Under the pieces are notes generated by a model. The model worked only from the letters and a program-made list of their open reading frames with translations. It was not told the origin of the DNA and searched no databases. Shown here piece after piece: positions 1 to 6,238 of a stretch of 8,570 nt of DNA (positions within the stretch are counted from its first letter, which is position 1; each line of letters starts with the position of its first letter). The translations under genes and the position numbers were made by a program. This DNA comes from an uncultured Lactobacillus sp. (GTDB taxonomy: Bacteria > Bacillota > Bacilli > Lactobacillales > Lactobacillaceae), in contig CAMXWI010000029.1 in assembly GCA_947252915.1 (NCBI GenBank), positions 1 to 8,570 on the forward strand, read 5' to 3'.

Positions 1-60
1 ATTATATACACATAATTTGAATAGAAATACGAAAACGGGGGATAAGATGATGCTACGACG

Positions 61-66
61 TATAAT
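61..66 (+). promoter_or_regulatory. Possible -10 element upstream of the lipoprotein gene
   Basis: An exact TATAAT lies about 55 bases before the ATG at 120. There is no recognisable -35 at the right distance (the matching bases are G-rich) and no TG extension, so this is weak. A TTGAAT at 17-22 followed 18 bases later by GATAAG at 41-46 is an equally weak alternative. The rest of 1-119 holds no convincing gene. Transcription could also enter from upstream permease or ATPase genes outside the window. Confidence 0.22.
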
Positions 67-119
67 TATGAAAATTGAGTTGATAAACATGTAGGAATAA
101 TTGCTGGAGGAAGAGAAAA

Positions 120-954
120 ATGAAATTTAAACATTTAAAAAAGTCGGTTTTAGCTGCATTGACCATTATGATTGGGTTGAGTACCGTGTTAGCAGGTTGT
201 GGTGCCAAGCAAGACAATAGTGTGCAATCCATTAAAAATAAAAAGGAACTGGTTGTTGGGACATCTGCTGATTTTGCACCATATGATTTTCAAATTATGA
301 AGAATGGTAAGCAACAGATTGTCGGTTATGACGTTTTGCTGGCCCATGAAATTGCAAAGGACATGGGGGGTTAAAAAGGTCAAATTCGTTAATATGGCAT
401 TCCCATCACTAATTAACGAGTTGCAAAATAAGAAAGTGGATATCGCTATGGCAGGAATGGCTTATACACCACAGCGTGCCAAGGTAGTGTCCTTCTCCGA
501 AAGTTACCACGATGGTGGTCAGGTTCTGCTGGTTTCACCAAAAAATAAGGATAAATATGCCAATATTGCCGCTTTAAAGGGTGCAACACTGGGGGCACAA
601 CAATCTTCTGAACAAGAAAAGATTGGTAAGAAATTGAAAGGTGTTAAGCTGGTCACCGAAAGTTCTAACAATACCTTAACTCAAGAGTTACAAAATGGTT
701 CGATTGATGGCCTAATCACGGGTGAAGATACTGCGGAAGCTTACGCTAAGGAGCACCCAGACAAGTATGCGGTTGCTAATAACATTAGCTTCAAATACAA
801 CAAGAAGGAATCGGCAACCCGGGTTGCAGTTCGGAAGGATGATAAAGCACTTCTCAAAAAGATTAACGCTACCATCAGCAAGGACAAGAAGAATGGTACA
901 TTGGACAAACTTTACAAGCAAGCGCAAGATATTCAAGTAGCGAATAATAAGTAA
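120..954 (+). pseudogene. Amino-acid ABC transporter substrate-binding lipoprotein (family 3), frameshifted
   Basis: This is an extracellular solute-binding protein of family 3, which captures an amino acid outside the membrane and passes it to an ABC permease. The first frame (120-374, 84 codons) has a basic N-terminus, a hydrophobic segment and a lipobox LAGC with Cys27, then the family opening LVVGTSADFAPYDF and the GYDV motif. It stops at TAA 372-374. The rest continues in the +1 frame to 954 with family features: the DIAMAGMAYTPQRA region, whose Arg usually binds the ligand carboxylate, and the GSIDGLITGED region. Removing one G from the six at 365-370 gives a continuous 277-residue protein, the usual family size. 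The start is fixed by GGAGG at 106-110, nine bases before ATG 120. The ligand cannot be named from sequence, though cystine or a polar amino acid is common for such proteins. As written, the gene makes only a truncated lipoprotein; a sequencing error is possible. Confidence 0.85.
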
Positions 955-967
955 AGAGGGATTAATC

Positions 968-2119
968 ATGACGAAGGAAGAACAATTAACGGTTTTAAAG
1001 AAGATTATTAGTATTCAAACGGTGAACGAAAATGAAGCCGAACTGGCTAACTATATTGCCAGTCTTTTCCAACCGTACGTGGGCGCGGGGGTTAAGATTG
1101 AAAAAGTTAATTATGCTCCTGGTCGTGATAATCTGGTCGTTACCATTGGTAATGGTGGCAAAGTGCTTGGCTATTCAGGACACATGGATGTGGTCGCACC
1201 AGGTGACTTAGCGGCGTGGGATACGGATCCTTTTGAACCGGTGGTTAAAGATGATAAGCTGTATGGCCGGGGCGCTTGTGATATGAAGAGCGGGTTAGCT
1301 GCACTGGTGGTTGCCCTGCTCGAAATGTTAGAAAAGGGTCAACAACCTGCTGGAACCATTAAGCTGCTCGCAACGGTTGGTGAAGAAACGGGGAACTATG
1401 GTGCTGCTCAGTTAACTAAGTTGGGATATGCGGATGATCTGGATGGCTTGGTAATTGCGGAGCCCCAGGATGATTTACAAGCCATTACCTACGCTTGCAA
1501 GGGGGTTATTGATTACCATGTAACCTCCGTTGGTAAGGCTGCGCACAGTTCCCGGCCAGAAATGGGGATTAACGCCATTGATAATTTGCTTGAATTTGTC
1601 CAACAGGCGAAGGCAGCGTTGGCCGAGTTCGATCATTCAGATCCAGCGTTAGGTAAGTTAACGCACGTGATCTCTTTGATCAATGGTGGTGAACAAATTA
1701 ATAGTGTGCCGTCAGCAGCTACGCTTGGTGGCAACGTGCGGACAATTCCGGAATACCCAAACCAAATTGTTTATGATGAATTAGAAAAGATTATCGACCA
1801 GCTTAACCAGCAGCCGGGCTTTGATCTGAAGATTAAGTACACTTTCCCGGAAGAACCAATGGGTGGTGATCCTGAGTCACCATTAATTAAGCTAGCTCAG
1901 GCGGTGGCTAAAAAGTCATTGGGAATTACCCCACAGCCAATCGCAAGTACGGGGGCCAATGATGGACAAGAATTTACGCAGGCCAAGAAGGATTTCACCA
2001 GTATCATCATTGGACCCGGCAGTAATATGTCGCACATGCCGAATGAATACGTTAATTTAGCAGCGTATTATAATGCAATTCAATATTATCAAGATTTTGC
2101 CCAATCATTCTTTGCTTAA
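968..2119 (+). CDS. M20 family metallopeptidase, ArgE/DapE-type deacylase
   Basis: A 383-residue two-zinc hydrolase of the M20 family, the typical length. Family metal and catalytic residues are present in order: His72 and Asp74 in GHMD, Asp105 in GRGACDMKSG, Glu139-Glu140 in GEETG (general base and ligand), Glu165 in IAEPQD, and His356 in the C-terminal SHMPNE. The middle section (about 176-290) is the dimerisation domain, with AAHSSRPEMG around 191-200. Such enzymes cleave N-acyl amino acids or dipeptides. Automatic annotation often says succinyl-diaminopimelate desuccinylase, but the sequence does not prove that substrate. The ribosome site AGAGGG ends at 960, seven bases before the ATG. 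The gene begins 13 bases after the binding-protein stop with no room for a promoter, so the two are probably co-transcribed. This suggests hydrolysis of an imported acylated amino acid or peptide (inference). A terminator follows directly. Confidence 0.9.
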   Translation: MTKEEQLTVLKKIISIQTVNENEAELANYIASLFQPYVGAGVKIEKVNYAPGRDNLVVTIGNGGKVLGYSGHMDVVAPGDLAAWDTDPFEPVVKDDKLYGRGACDMKSGLAALVVALLEMLEKGQQPAGTIKLLATVGEETGNYGAAQLTKLGYADDLDGLVIAEPQDDLQAITYACKGVIDYHVTSVGKAAHSSRPEMGINAIDNLLEFVQQAKAALAEFDHSDPALGKLTHVISLINGGEQINSVPSAATLGGNVRTIPEYPNQIVYDELEKIIDQLNQQPGFDLKIKYTFPEEPMGGDPESPLIKLAQAVAKKSLGITPQPIASTGANDGQEFTQAKKDFTSIIIGPGSNMSHMPNEYVNLAAYYNAIQYYQDFAQSFFA

Positions 2120-2128
2120 AACTTCGTT

Positions 2129-2169
2129 AAGTGAACTGGTTTCTCGTAACTGGTTCACTTTTTTGTTTT
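2129..2169 (+). terminator. Rho-independent terminator after the peptidase gene
   Basis: A 13-base-pair stem, arms 2129-2141 and 2148-2160, includes two G-T wobbles and closes a six-base loop. A T-rich tract follows (TTTTTT then G then TTTT, 2159-2169). It begins nine bases after the peptidase stop and should end the lipoprotein-peptidase transcript. The arms are GTGAAC-rich and are also partly complementary in the other orientation, but no gene on the minus strand ends here. Confidence 0.9.
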
Positions 2170-2177
2170 CGAAATCG

Positions 2178-2186
2178 TGGTATACT
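2178..2186 (+). promoter_or_regulatory. TG-extended -10 promoter of the dehydrogenase gene
   Basis: TGG followed by TATACT (2181-2186) is an extended -10 element, placed 42 bases before the ATG at 2229. The -35 position, about 17 bases upstream, falls on the T-tract of the preceding terminator and is poor, as is common when the TG extension is present. It gives the dehydrogenase gene its own transcript after the upstream operon terminates. Confidence 0.7.
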
Positions 2187-2228
2187 AGACACTGTAGAGT
2201 TTGTATTTTTCTGAAAGGGGAAACATTC

Positions 2229-3221
2229 ATGAAAATCATTATGTATGGCACGAAGCCAATTGAAAAATCATATGTTGAAGCATGGGAAAAGAAGACTGAC
2301 CACACCGTTAAGATGGTGGCAGACCTGCTCAACGATGATACGGTAGACATGGCGCAGGGCTTTGATGGGGTAGTAACTCAGCAAACCCAATCACTAGGTA
2401 GCAGCGATGTCTACAAGAAACTGGCCAGCTTTGGCATTAAGCAGGTTGGTTTGCGGACTGCTGGTTATGACATGGTGGACTTAGATGCCGCCAACGCCAA
2501 CGGCATCACCATTACCCGGGTATCAATTTATTCACCACGGGCGATTGCCGAAATGGGTGTGACCCAAGCAATGTACTTAAACCGGAAGATTGGTTTGTTT
2601 AACCAACGGATGACGGATGACCATGACTTCAGTTGGGCTCCCGACCTCGTTTCCAATGAAATCTTCAACTTGACGGTGGGAATTATTGGTTTAGGTCATA
2701 TTGGAGGCGCAACTGCCCAAATTTATAAGGCCTTAGGTGCCAAGGTAATTGCTTATGACCCATTCTACGATCCAGAACAAGAAGCCTTTGTAGATTACAC
2801 TGACTTAGACACGGTACTTCGTGAATCAGACATTATCAGTCTGCACACGCCATTGTTCCCAAGTACCAAGAACATTATCAACGCTGATTCATTGAATAAG
2901 ATGAAGAAGACGGCGTACTTGATTAACATGGCGCGGGGTGGCTTGGTTGATACTCAGGCATTAATCAAGGCCTTACAAGATGGCGAAATTGCTGGTGCCG
3001 GCTTGGATACGTTGGCTGATGAAACCACCTACTTCGGTAAGAAGGTTAGCGCAGACCAAGTACCAGAAGACTACAAGACGTTGGCAGCAATGCCAAACGT
3101 AGTGGTTACACCACACGTGGCCTTCTTTACTAAGACGTCCGTTCGCAACATGGTTGAAATTGCGTTGAATGATACAGTCACGATTGTTAATGGTGGCAAG
3201 ACCCGGAACGCAGTTCGTTAA
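2229..3221 (+). CDS. D-2-hydroxyacid dehydrogenase (D-lactate dehydrogenase type)
   Basis: A 330-residue cytoplasmic NAD-dependent oxidoreductase that interconverts a 2-oxoacid and a D-2-hydroxyacid, probably pyruvate and D-lactate. The length fits the lactobacillus D-LDH group. The nucleotide-binding fold has GLGHIG (Gly154, 156, 159) with Asp177 at the end of the next strand, which favours NAD over NADP. The catalytic trio is Arg236 in NMARGGLVD, Glu265 in LADET, and His296 in TPHVAFFT; these positions match lactobacillus D-LDH almost residue for residue. The frame is open further upstream to 2073, but that part crosses the terminator and promoter. ATG 2229 has AAAGGGG eight bases before it and begins the typical MKIIMYG strand. 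The segment around Glu265 is less usual than the YE-type sequence of classic D-LDH, so a related 2-oxoacid such as 2-oxoisocaproate is possible as substrate. The gene is monocistronic and converges on hflX. Confidence 0.9.
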   Translation: MKIIMYGTKPIEKSYVEAWEKKTDHTVKMVADLLNDDTVDMAQGFDGVVTQQTQSLGSSDVYKKLASFGIKQVGLRTAGYDMVDLDAANANGITITRVSIYSPRAIAEMGVTQAMYLNRKIGLFNQRMTDDHDFSWAPDLVSNEIFNLTVGIIGLGHIGGATAQIYKALGAKVIAYDPFYDPEQEAFVDYTDLDTVLRESDIISLHTPLFPSTKNIINADSLNKMKKTAYLINMARGGLVDTQALIKALQDGEIAGAGLDTLADETTYFGKKVSADQVPEDYKTLAAMPNVVVTPHVAFFTKTSVRNMVEIALNDTVTIVNGGKTRNAVR

Positions 3222-3240
3222 TAAAGATCCTTAAGTACAA

Positions 3241-3402
3241 TAAGGGGGAGCGTGACAGAAGTCATTTATGACTTCGTTTTCACGCCCCCGCAAGCACAAA
3301 TAGGCCTCCAGAGTTCGGCTTTGCCGAGCACTGGAGGCCATTTGTGTACTGCGCTGTTCGCTTTTTATTAAAGTAATCGGGTTTGTGTCACAGCCTCCCT
3401 TA
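3241..3402. repeat. Hairpin cluster bounded by an imperfect inverted repeat
   Basis: The gap between the converging dehydrogenase and hflX genes is almost wholly palindromic. Ends 3241-3257 and 3386-3402 form an imperfect 17-base inverted repeat (TAAGGG and GTGACA perfect, the middle mismatched). Inside, hairpin A (3244-3289) has GGGGG pairing CCCCC and CGTGA pairing TCACG around a two-base bulge, with a second stem GAAGTCA/TGACTTC (3258-3275) within it. Hairpin B (3294-3347) has 24 base pairs with one A bulge, one A-A mismatch and a TTT loop, built on GGCCTCCAG/CTGGAGGCC. It could be a repetitive extragenic palindrome, a small non-autonomous element, or simply a two-way terminator region. 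I cannot test whether copies exist elsewhere. Confidence 0.6.
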
Positions 3403-3410
3403 CTTTTATT
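3370..3410 (+). terminator. Probable terminator of the dehydrogenase gene
   Basis: AAAGTAA (3370-3376) pairs with TTACTTT (3400-3406), and GGG (3379-3381) pairs with CCC (3397-3399) across a two-base bulge. The second arm runs into TTTTATT, a short T-tract, on the + strand. It overlaps the hflX stop codon at 3406-3408. The loop is fairly large and competes with the outer inverted repeat, so the exact fold is uncertain. In the minus direction the tail after the stem is A-rich, so hflX termination more likely uses hairpin B or hairpin A. Confidence 0.5.
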
Positions 3411-4683
3411 CTACGACATACTGACTAAAACGTTGCAAGTCCCGTGGACTAATTTCAACCTGCAGTAATGTCCCATCATTTTGATAATCGGTATCAGTAA
3501 TATTGGCGTGTTCATTAAGGTAGGAAACGACATGCCCGTCCGTGAATGGAATCAGTAATTTGGCATCTACGTAGTCATCGAAGAGGTGATCCTTGATTGT
3601 CTTAATGAAGAGGTCCAGTGATTTTTCATCCTTTGCCGAGATGACAAGGTGGTCATCACCCTCCATCGTTGGATATTCAAAATCGGTTTTATCAGCTTTA
3701 TTAAAGACGTAAATCATTGGGATATTATCAATGCCAATTTGGTGAAGCGTTTTTTCCGTCGTTTTAATCATTTCGTCTCGGTGAGGATCGGAATAATCAA
3801 TAATTTGGATTAGCAGGTCTGCCTTGGCAGCTTCAGTCAAAGTTGATTTGAAGGCTTCGGGTAAATGGGTCGGTAATTTGGAAACGAAGCCAACCGTATC
3901 GCTAAGGATGAACCGTTTTTGATCGGGAAGCGTTAACTGGCGCACACTGGTATCCAGCGTGGCAAAGAGCATATCCTTTTCGAAAACTTCCTTTTCCCGG
4001 GAAATACCGTACCGTTCAATCATCTTATTCATCAACGTGGATTTTCCAGCGTTAGTGTAGCCGACGAGGGCGGCGGTTGGGATGGCGCTCTTGTCGCGTA
4101 AAGCGCGCTTTGTGGCTTCGGATTTATTAATTTCTTTTAACTCGTGGCGGAGGTGGCTAATGTGTTTTTGAATGACCCGCCGGTCCATTTCAATTTGCGT
4201 TTCTCCGGCACCACGGTTGGCAAAGCCGGCACCACCACCGGTTTGCTGGTCTAAACGCTGGTTTGCTGCCGTGTGCAGACGGGGAAGTTGGTATTCCAAT
4301 TGTGCAATTTGGACCTGAATCTTGGCCTCTTTAGTTTGGGCCCGCTTGGCAAAAATTTCCAAGATCAGTGCCGTTCGGTCAATGACCCGGACGCCCACTT
4401 CATCATTGAGATTGCTGAGTTGACTTGGTGAAAGTTCGTCATTGGTAATCACCGTGGTGGCTTCTTCAGCTGCCGCAATGTTTTTAATTTCGTCAATTTT
4501 ACCGGAACCAAAGTAGGTGGCGGCATTTGGCCGATCGAGCACTTGGTCGATTCGGTCGACAACATCCATTTGATTAGCTTGAGCAAGTTCTTTCAATTCC
4601 GTCATGGAATAGTCATAGTCTTCTTGACCAGTATTTAAACCAGTCACGATCACTTTTTCGTCAGCTTGTATGGTGGTATCCAT
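3406..4683 (-). CDS. hflX: GTPase HflX
   Basis: A 425-residue translation-factor-class GTPase that binds the 50S subunit; in characterised bacteria it splits stalled or hibernating ribosomes under stress. Order of parts: HflX N-terminal domain (about 1-110), a coiled-coil linker, the family signature GGGAGFANRGAGETQIE with DRR (149-169), and the G domain. G-domain motifs are the P-loop GYTNAGKST (208-216), the switch I region with ATLDT (241-245), DTVGF (262-266), NKAD (328-331) and SA (349-350). A C-terminal domain follows. The start is set at ATG 4683. The frame is open upstream to a TTG at 4740, but that overlaps the phosphatase gene and lacks a ribosome site. AAGGGGGG (4704-4697) precedes ATG 4683 by 13 bases, a rather long spacing, and overlaps the stop codon of the phosphatase gene. 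This suggests co-transcription and perhaps translational coupling with it. Confidence 0.95.
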   Translation of the reverse strand: MDTTIQADEKVIVTGLNTGQEDYDYSMTELKELAQANQMDVVDRIDQVLDRPNAATYFGSGKIDEIKNIAAAEEATTVITNDELSPSQLSNLNDEVGVRVIDRTALILEIFAKRAQTKEAKIQVQIAQLEYQLPRLHTAANQRLDQQTGGGAGFANRGAGETQIEMDRRVIQKHISHLRHELKEINKSEATKRALRDKSAIPTAALVGYTNAGKSTLMNKMIERYGISREKEVFEKDMLFATLDTSVRQLTLPDQKRFILSDTVGFVSKLPTHLPEAFKSTLTEAAKADLLIQIIDYSDPHRDEMIKTTEKTLHQIGIDNIPMIYVFNKADKTDFEYPTMEGDDHLVISAKDEKSLDLFIKTIKDHLFDDYVDAKLLIPFTDGHVVSYLNEHANITDTDYQNDGTLLQVEISPRDLQRFSQYVVE

Positions 4684-4696
4684 TGATGTGTATAGT

Positions 4697-4704
4697 CCCC
4701 CCTT
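4697..4704 (-). promoter_or_regulatory. Ribosome binding site of hflX overlapping the upstream stop codon
   Basis: On the minus strand this reads AAGGGGGG. Its first two bases are part of the TAA stop (4705-4703) of the phosphatase gene. It is the only purine-rich site near ATG 4683, although the spacing of 13 bases is longer than the usual 6-9. Terminating ribosomes would sit on it, so hflX translation may depend on translation of the phosphatase gene (inference). Confidence 0.55.
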
Positions 4705-5359
4705 ACTTATCTGGAATTTGTAATTGATTATAAAAGTCAACGGTGGTTGAGTCGTTAGTTAAAGTTAGTTTGGTAATCGAACCATTCAGCGGTCCTTCAG
4801 AGTAATCGCCGTCACCAAACCGGTCAACGATTGCTGAAATAGTCATACCATGGGAAACAACCACGCTTACACTGCCATCTGGAAGGGCACGCAGGCGGTC
4901 GAATCCTTTATCAACGCGCGCCCAAAACTGCTGGTGATTTTCCGCATCATGGAAAGGATCACTTTCGGCAATCATGTTTTGCATCTTGGTTAATCCATAC
5001 TTGGCAATGATTTCGCGAAAGTTGATAAACTTCTCAGGAGCACCAACCATGATCGCACTTTGGTCATCATCGGCGCCCTCAAAGTAGCCAAAAAACTCTT
5101 CACGAAAGGCTGGCTCTTGAATCGGTGCTTGAATTTTTTTCGTCGGATGATTTTTGAGAATGATGTTGGCGGTATCCACAGTTCGTTTGAGGTCACTGCT
5201 AAAGAGATAGTCAAAATCTAAATCCGCAAGAGCACGACCTGCTTGAGCTGCGTCGGTCCATCCTTTTTTAGTCAACGGGGTATCAGACCAACCTTGCATT
5301 CGGTGATACTTATTGAAAAACGTTTCGCCATGGCGAATAAAATAAACGGTATTTGCCAT
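4703..5359 (-). CDS. Histidine phosphatase family protein (phosphoglycerate mutase-like)
   Basis: A 218-residue cytoplasmic protein of the histidine phosphatase superfamily, which transfers phosphate through a phospho-histidine. The catalytic core is visible: RHGET with His10, Arg59 in SSDLKRT, Glu88 in REEFFG, and the second His170 in VVSHGMT. This matches broad-specificity phosphatases and cofactor-dependent mutase relatives. The length and the EFFGYFEG segment fit the phosphatase side better than glycolytic GpmA, so the substrate is left open. ATG 5359 is preceded by AAGGAGGAG, a strong ribosome site. The gene sits 57 bases after the DedA gene with its own promoter candidate, and 19 bases before the hflX start, so it and hflX probably form one unit. 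No metabolic link between the two products is evident. Confidence 0.9.
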   Translation of the reverse strand: MANTVYFIRHGETFFNKYHRMQGWSDTPLTKKGWTDAAQAGRALADLDFDYLFSSDLKRTVDTANIILKNHPTKKIQAPIQEPAFREEFFGYFEGADDDQSAIMVGAPEKFINFREIIAKYGLTKMQNMIAESDPFHDAENHQQFWARVDKGFDRLRALPDGSVSVVVSHGMTISAIVDRFGDGDYSEGPLNGSITKLTLTNDSTTVDFYNQLQIPDK

Positions 5360-5380
5360 CGTGCTCCTCCTTTTGCAACC

Positions 5381-5409
5381 GTAGTATTATTAATATTTTA
5401 ACATACTAC
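5381..5409 (-). promoter_or_regulatory. Promoter with dyad-symmetric site before the phosphatase-hflX unit
   Basis: On the minus strand TATG-T-TAAAAT (5405-5395) is an extended -10 element, putting the transcript start near 5388 and leaving a leader of about 28 bases. The -35 region lies within the end of the DedA gene and is weak. The element is framed by a seven-base inverted repeat, GTAGTAT (5381-5387) and ATACTAC (5403-5409), separated by 15 AT-rich bases. Such a dyad over a -10 is the layout of a repressor operator. No T-tract follows on either strand, so it is unlikely to be a terminator. Confidence 0.5.
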
Positions 5410-5416
5410 AGGGGAG

Positions 5417-6073
5417 TTATTTGATCATATTCCGCTTTTTAATTACCCGTCGGCGCAGGAGTCGGTTAATGGTTAAGATCAATGCTGGTAACATTAGAAT
5501 GATAATGAGCAGTAAGAGCAGCATTGAGAAGTGCTCCTTAACGAACGGAATGGTGCCAAGGTAATAGCCAGCGAGGGCTGCCAGCAAAACCCAGAGGAGG
5601 GTGCCGAGAAAATTACCCACCACGAAACGGGAGAATTTAAAACCAGCGGAGCCAGAAATGAGCGGGACAAAGGTCCGAATAAGCGGAACAAAACGACCGA
5701 AAATTACCGCCACGATGCCATGGCGTTCAAAGAAATCGTGAGCCATTTGCCAGTTAGGTCCCATGACCTTTTTACGTAGCCAGGGCCACTTGATGAGCCG
5801 TGTGCCAATCGTATAATTCACGATGTCACCGATAAAGGCTGCCGTAAAGAAGCCGGCAATCAGGACGCTGATTTTGATGGAATTGGTATTAAGGGCCGCC
5901 AGTGAGGAGGCAACGAAAATCAATGATTCACCGGGAAGCCATGGAAAGATGACCAGACCAGTTTCCATAAAGGTGATTAGAAACAAAATGAGGTAGCCCC
6001 ACGCACCAGTCGCGTTAAAAATTGGGATGATTACTTCTGGAATGTGCGTTAAGCCATAGATTAATTGTTCCAT
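5417..6073 (-). CDS. DedA family (VTT domain) membrane protein
   Basis: A 218-residue integral membrane protein of the DedA family. Members are linked to lipid-carrier recycling (undecaprenyl phosphate or phospholipid scrambling) and to membrane-potential and envelope-stress phenotypes; which applies here is not visible. Family landmarks: Glu37 in FMETGLVIFPWLPGES with Gly48 and Glu49, GDIVNYTIG (82-90), and FFERHGIVAVIFGRFVPLIRTFVP with the conserved Arg127 and Arg133. Hydrophobic segments lie at about 26-45, 50-80, 118-140, 150-172 and 183-203, followed by a very basic tail (RLLRRRVIKKR) expected to face the cytoplasm. ATG 6073 has AAAGGAGG eight bases upstream. The gene is divergent from helD. 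No clear terminator separates it from the phosphatase gene 57 bases downstream, so read-through into that unit is possible. Confidence 0.92.
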   Translation of the reverse strand: MEQLIYGLTHIPEVIIPIFNATGAWGYLILFLITFMETGLVIFPWLPGESLIFVASSLAALNTNSIKISVLIAGFFTAAFIGDIVNYTIGTRLIKWPWLRKKVMGPNWQMAHDFFERHGIVAVIFGRFVPLIRTFVPLISGSAGFKFSRFVVGNFLGTLLWVLLAALAGYYLGTIPFVKEHFSMLLLLLIIILMLPALILTINRLLRRRVIKKRNMIK

Positions 6074-6108
6074 CTGGGCGGCCTCCTTTAAACGGTAATA
6101 CTAATTCA

Positions 6109-6139
6109 ATTGTACCTTTCTTTTGTCAAGAAAGGTCAA
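6109..6139 (-). promoter_or_regulatory. Promoter candidates of the DedA gene over a perfect inverted repeat
   Basis: On the minus strand there is a consensus TTGACA (6129-6124). The best downstream partner is a TG-extended but poor ATTAGT (6105-6100), 18 bases away. A second reading pairs TTGACC (6139-6134) with TACAAT (6114-6109) at 19 bases. I cannot choose between them. Both overlap a perfect nine-base inverted repeat, ACCTTTCTT (6114-6122) and AAGAAAGGT (6128-6136), with five bases between. No suitable T-run follows on either strand, so an operator is likelier than a terminator. Confidence 0.45.
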
Positions 6140-6195
6140 AAGATGGCGAGCTTTATAACTTTTTTACGCTTTTCAGTCTGTCGTTGTTGACAAAA

Positions 6196-6204
6196 TGATA
6201 TAAT
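6196..6204 (+). promoter_or_regulatory. TG-extended consensus -10 promoter of helD
   Basis: TGA followed by an exact TATAAT (6199-6204) lies 34 bases before the GTG start at 6239, giving a leader of roughly 28 bases. The -35 position near 6176 is weak. A TTGACA at 6187-6192 is too close to serve as the -35 of this -10 (six bases between them); it may mark a second, weaker start or a protein-binding site. Confidence 0.75.
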
Positions 6205-6238
6205 AGATAAATTAAAAATACGTAAGGGAGCATGGATT

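Noticed and set aside
47..94. Fifteen-codon frame upstream of the lipoprotein gene (MMLRRIIMK...), preceded by a G run
   Set aside because: Very short, with no repeated or regulatory codons that would mark a leader peptide and no attenuator structure downstream. Chance is the simplest reading.
365..374. Programmed frameshift as the leading explanation for the lipoprotein break
   Set aside because: No stimulatory Shine-Dalgarno spacing or downstream pseudoknot is evident, and family 3 binding proteins are not known to need frameshifting. Kept only as a minor alternative.
304..954. Second half of the lipoprotein gene as an independent gene
   Set aside because: It would lack the signal peptide and the first part of the binding fold, and its first residues are out-of-frame nonsense. 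It is the remainder of one frameshifted gene.
2073..2228. 52-codon N-terminal extension of the dehydrogenase
   Set aside because: It overlaps the peptidase 3' end, a terminator and a promoter, has no similarity to the family, and the internal ATG at 2229 has a good ribosome site.
4684..4740. Upstream TTG start extending HflX by 19 residues
   Set aside because: It lies within the phosphatase gene with no ribosome site. The family N-terminus fits ATG 4683 better.
5531..5779. 82-codon + strand frame opposite the DedA gene
   Set aside because: It lies antisense to a clear family member, with charged, low-information composition and no recognisable ribosome site or domain.
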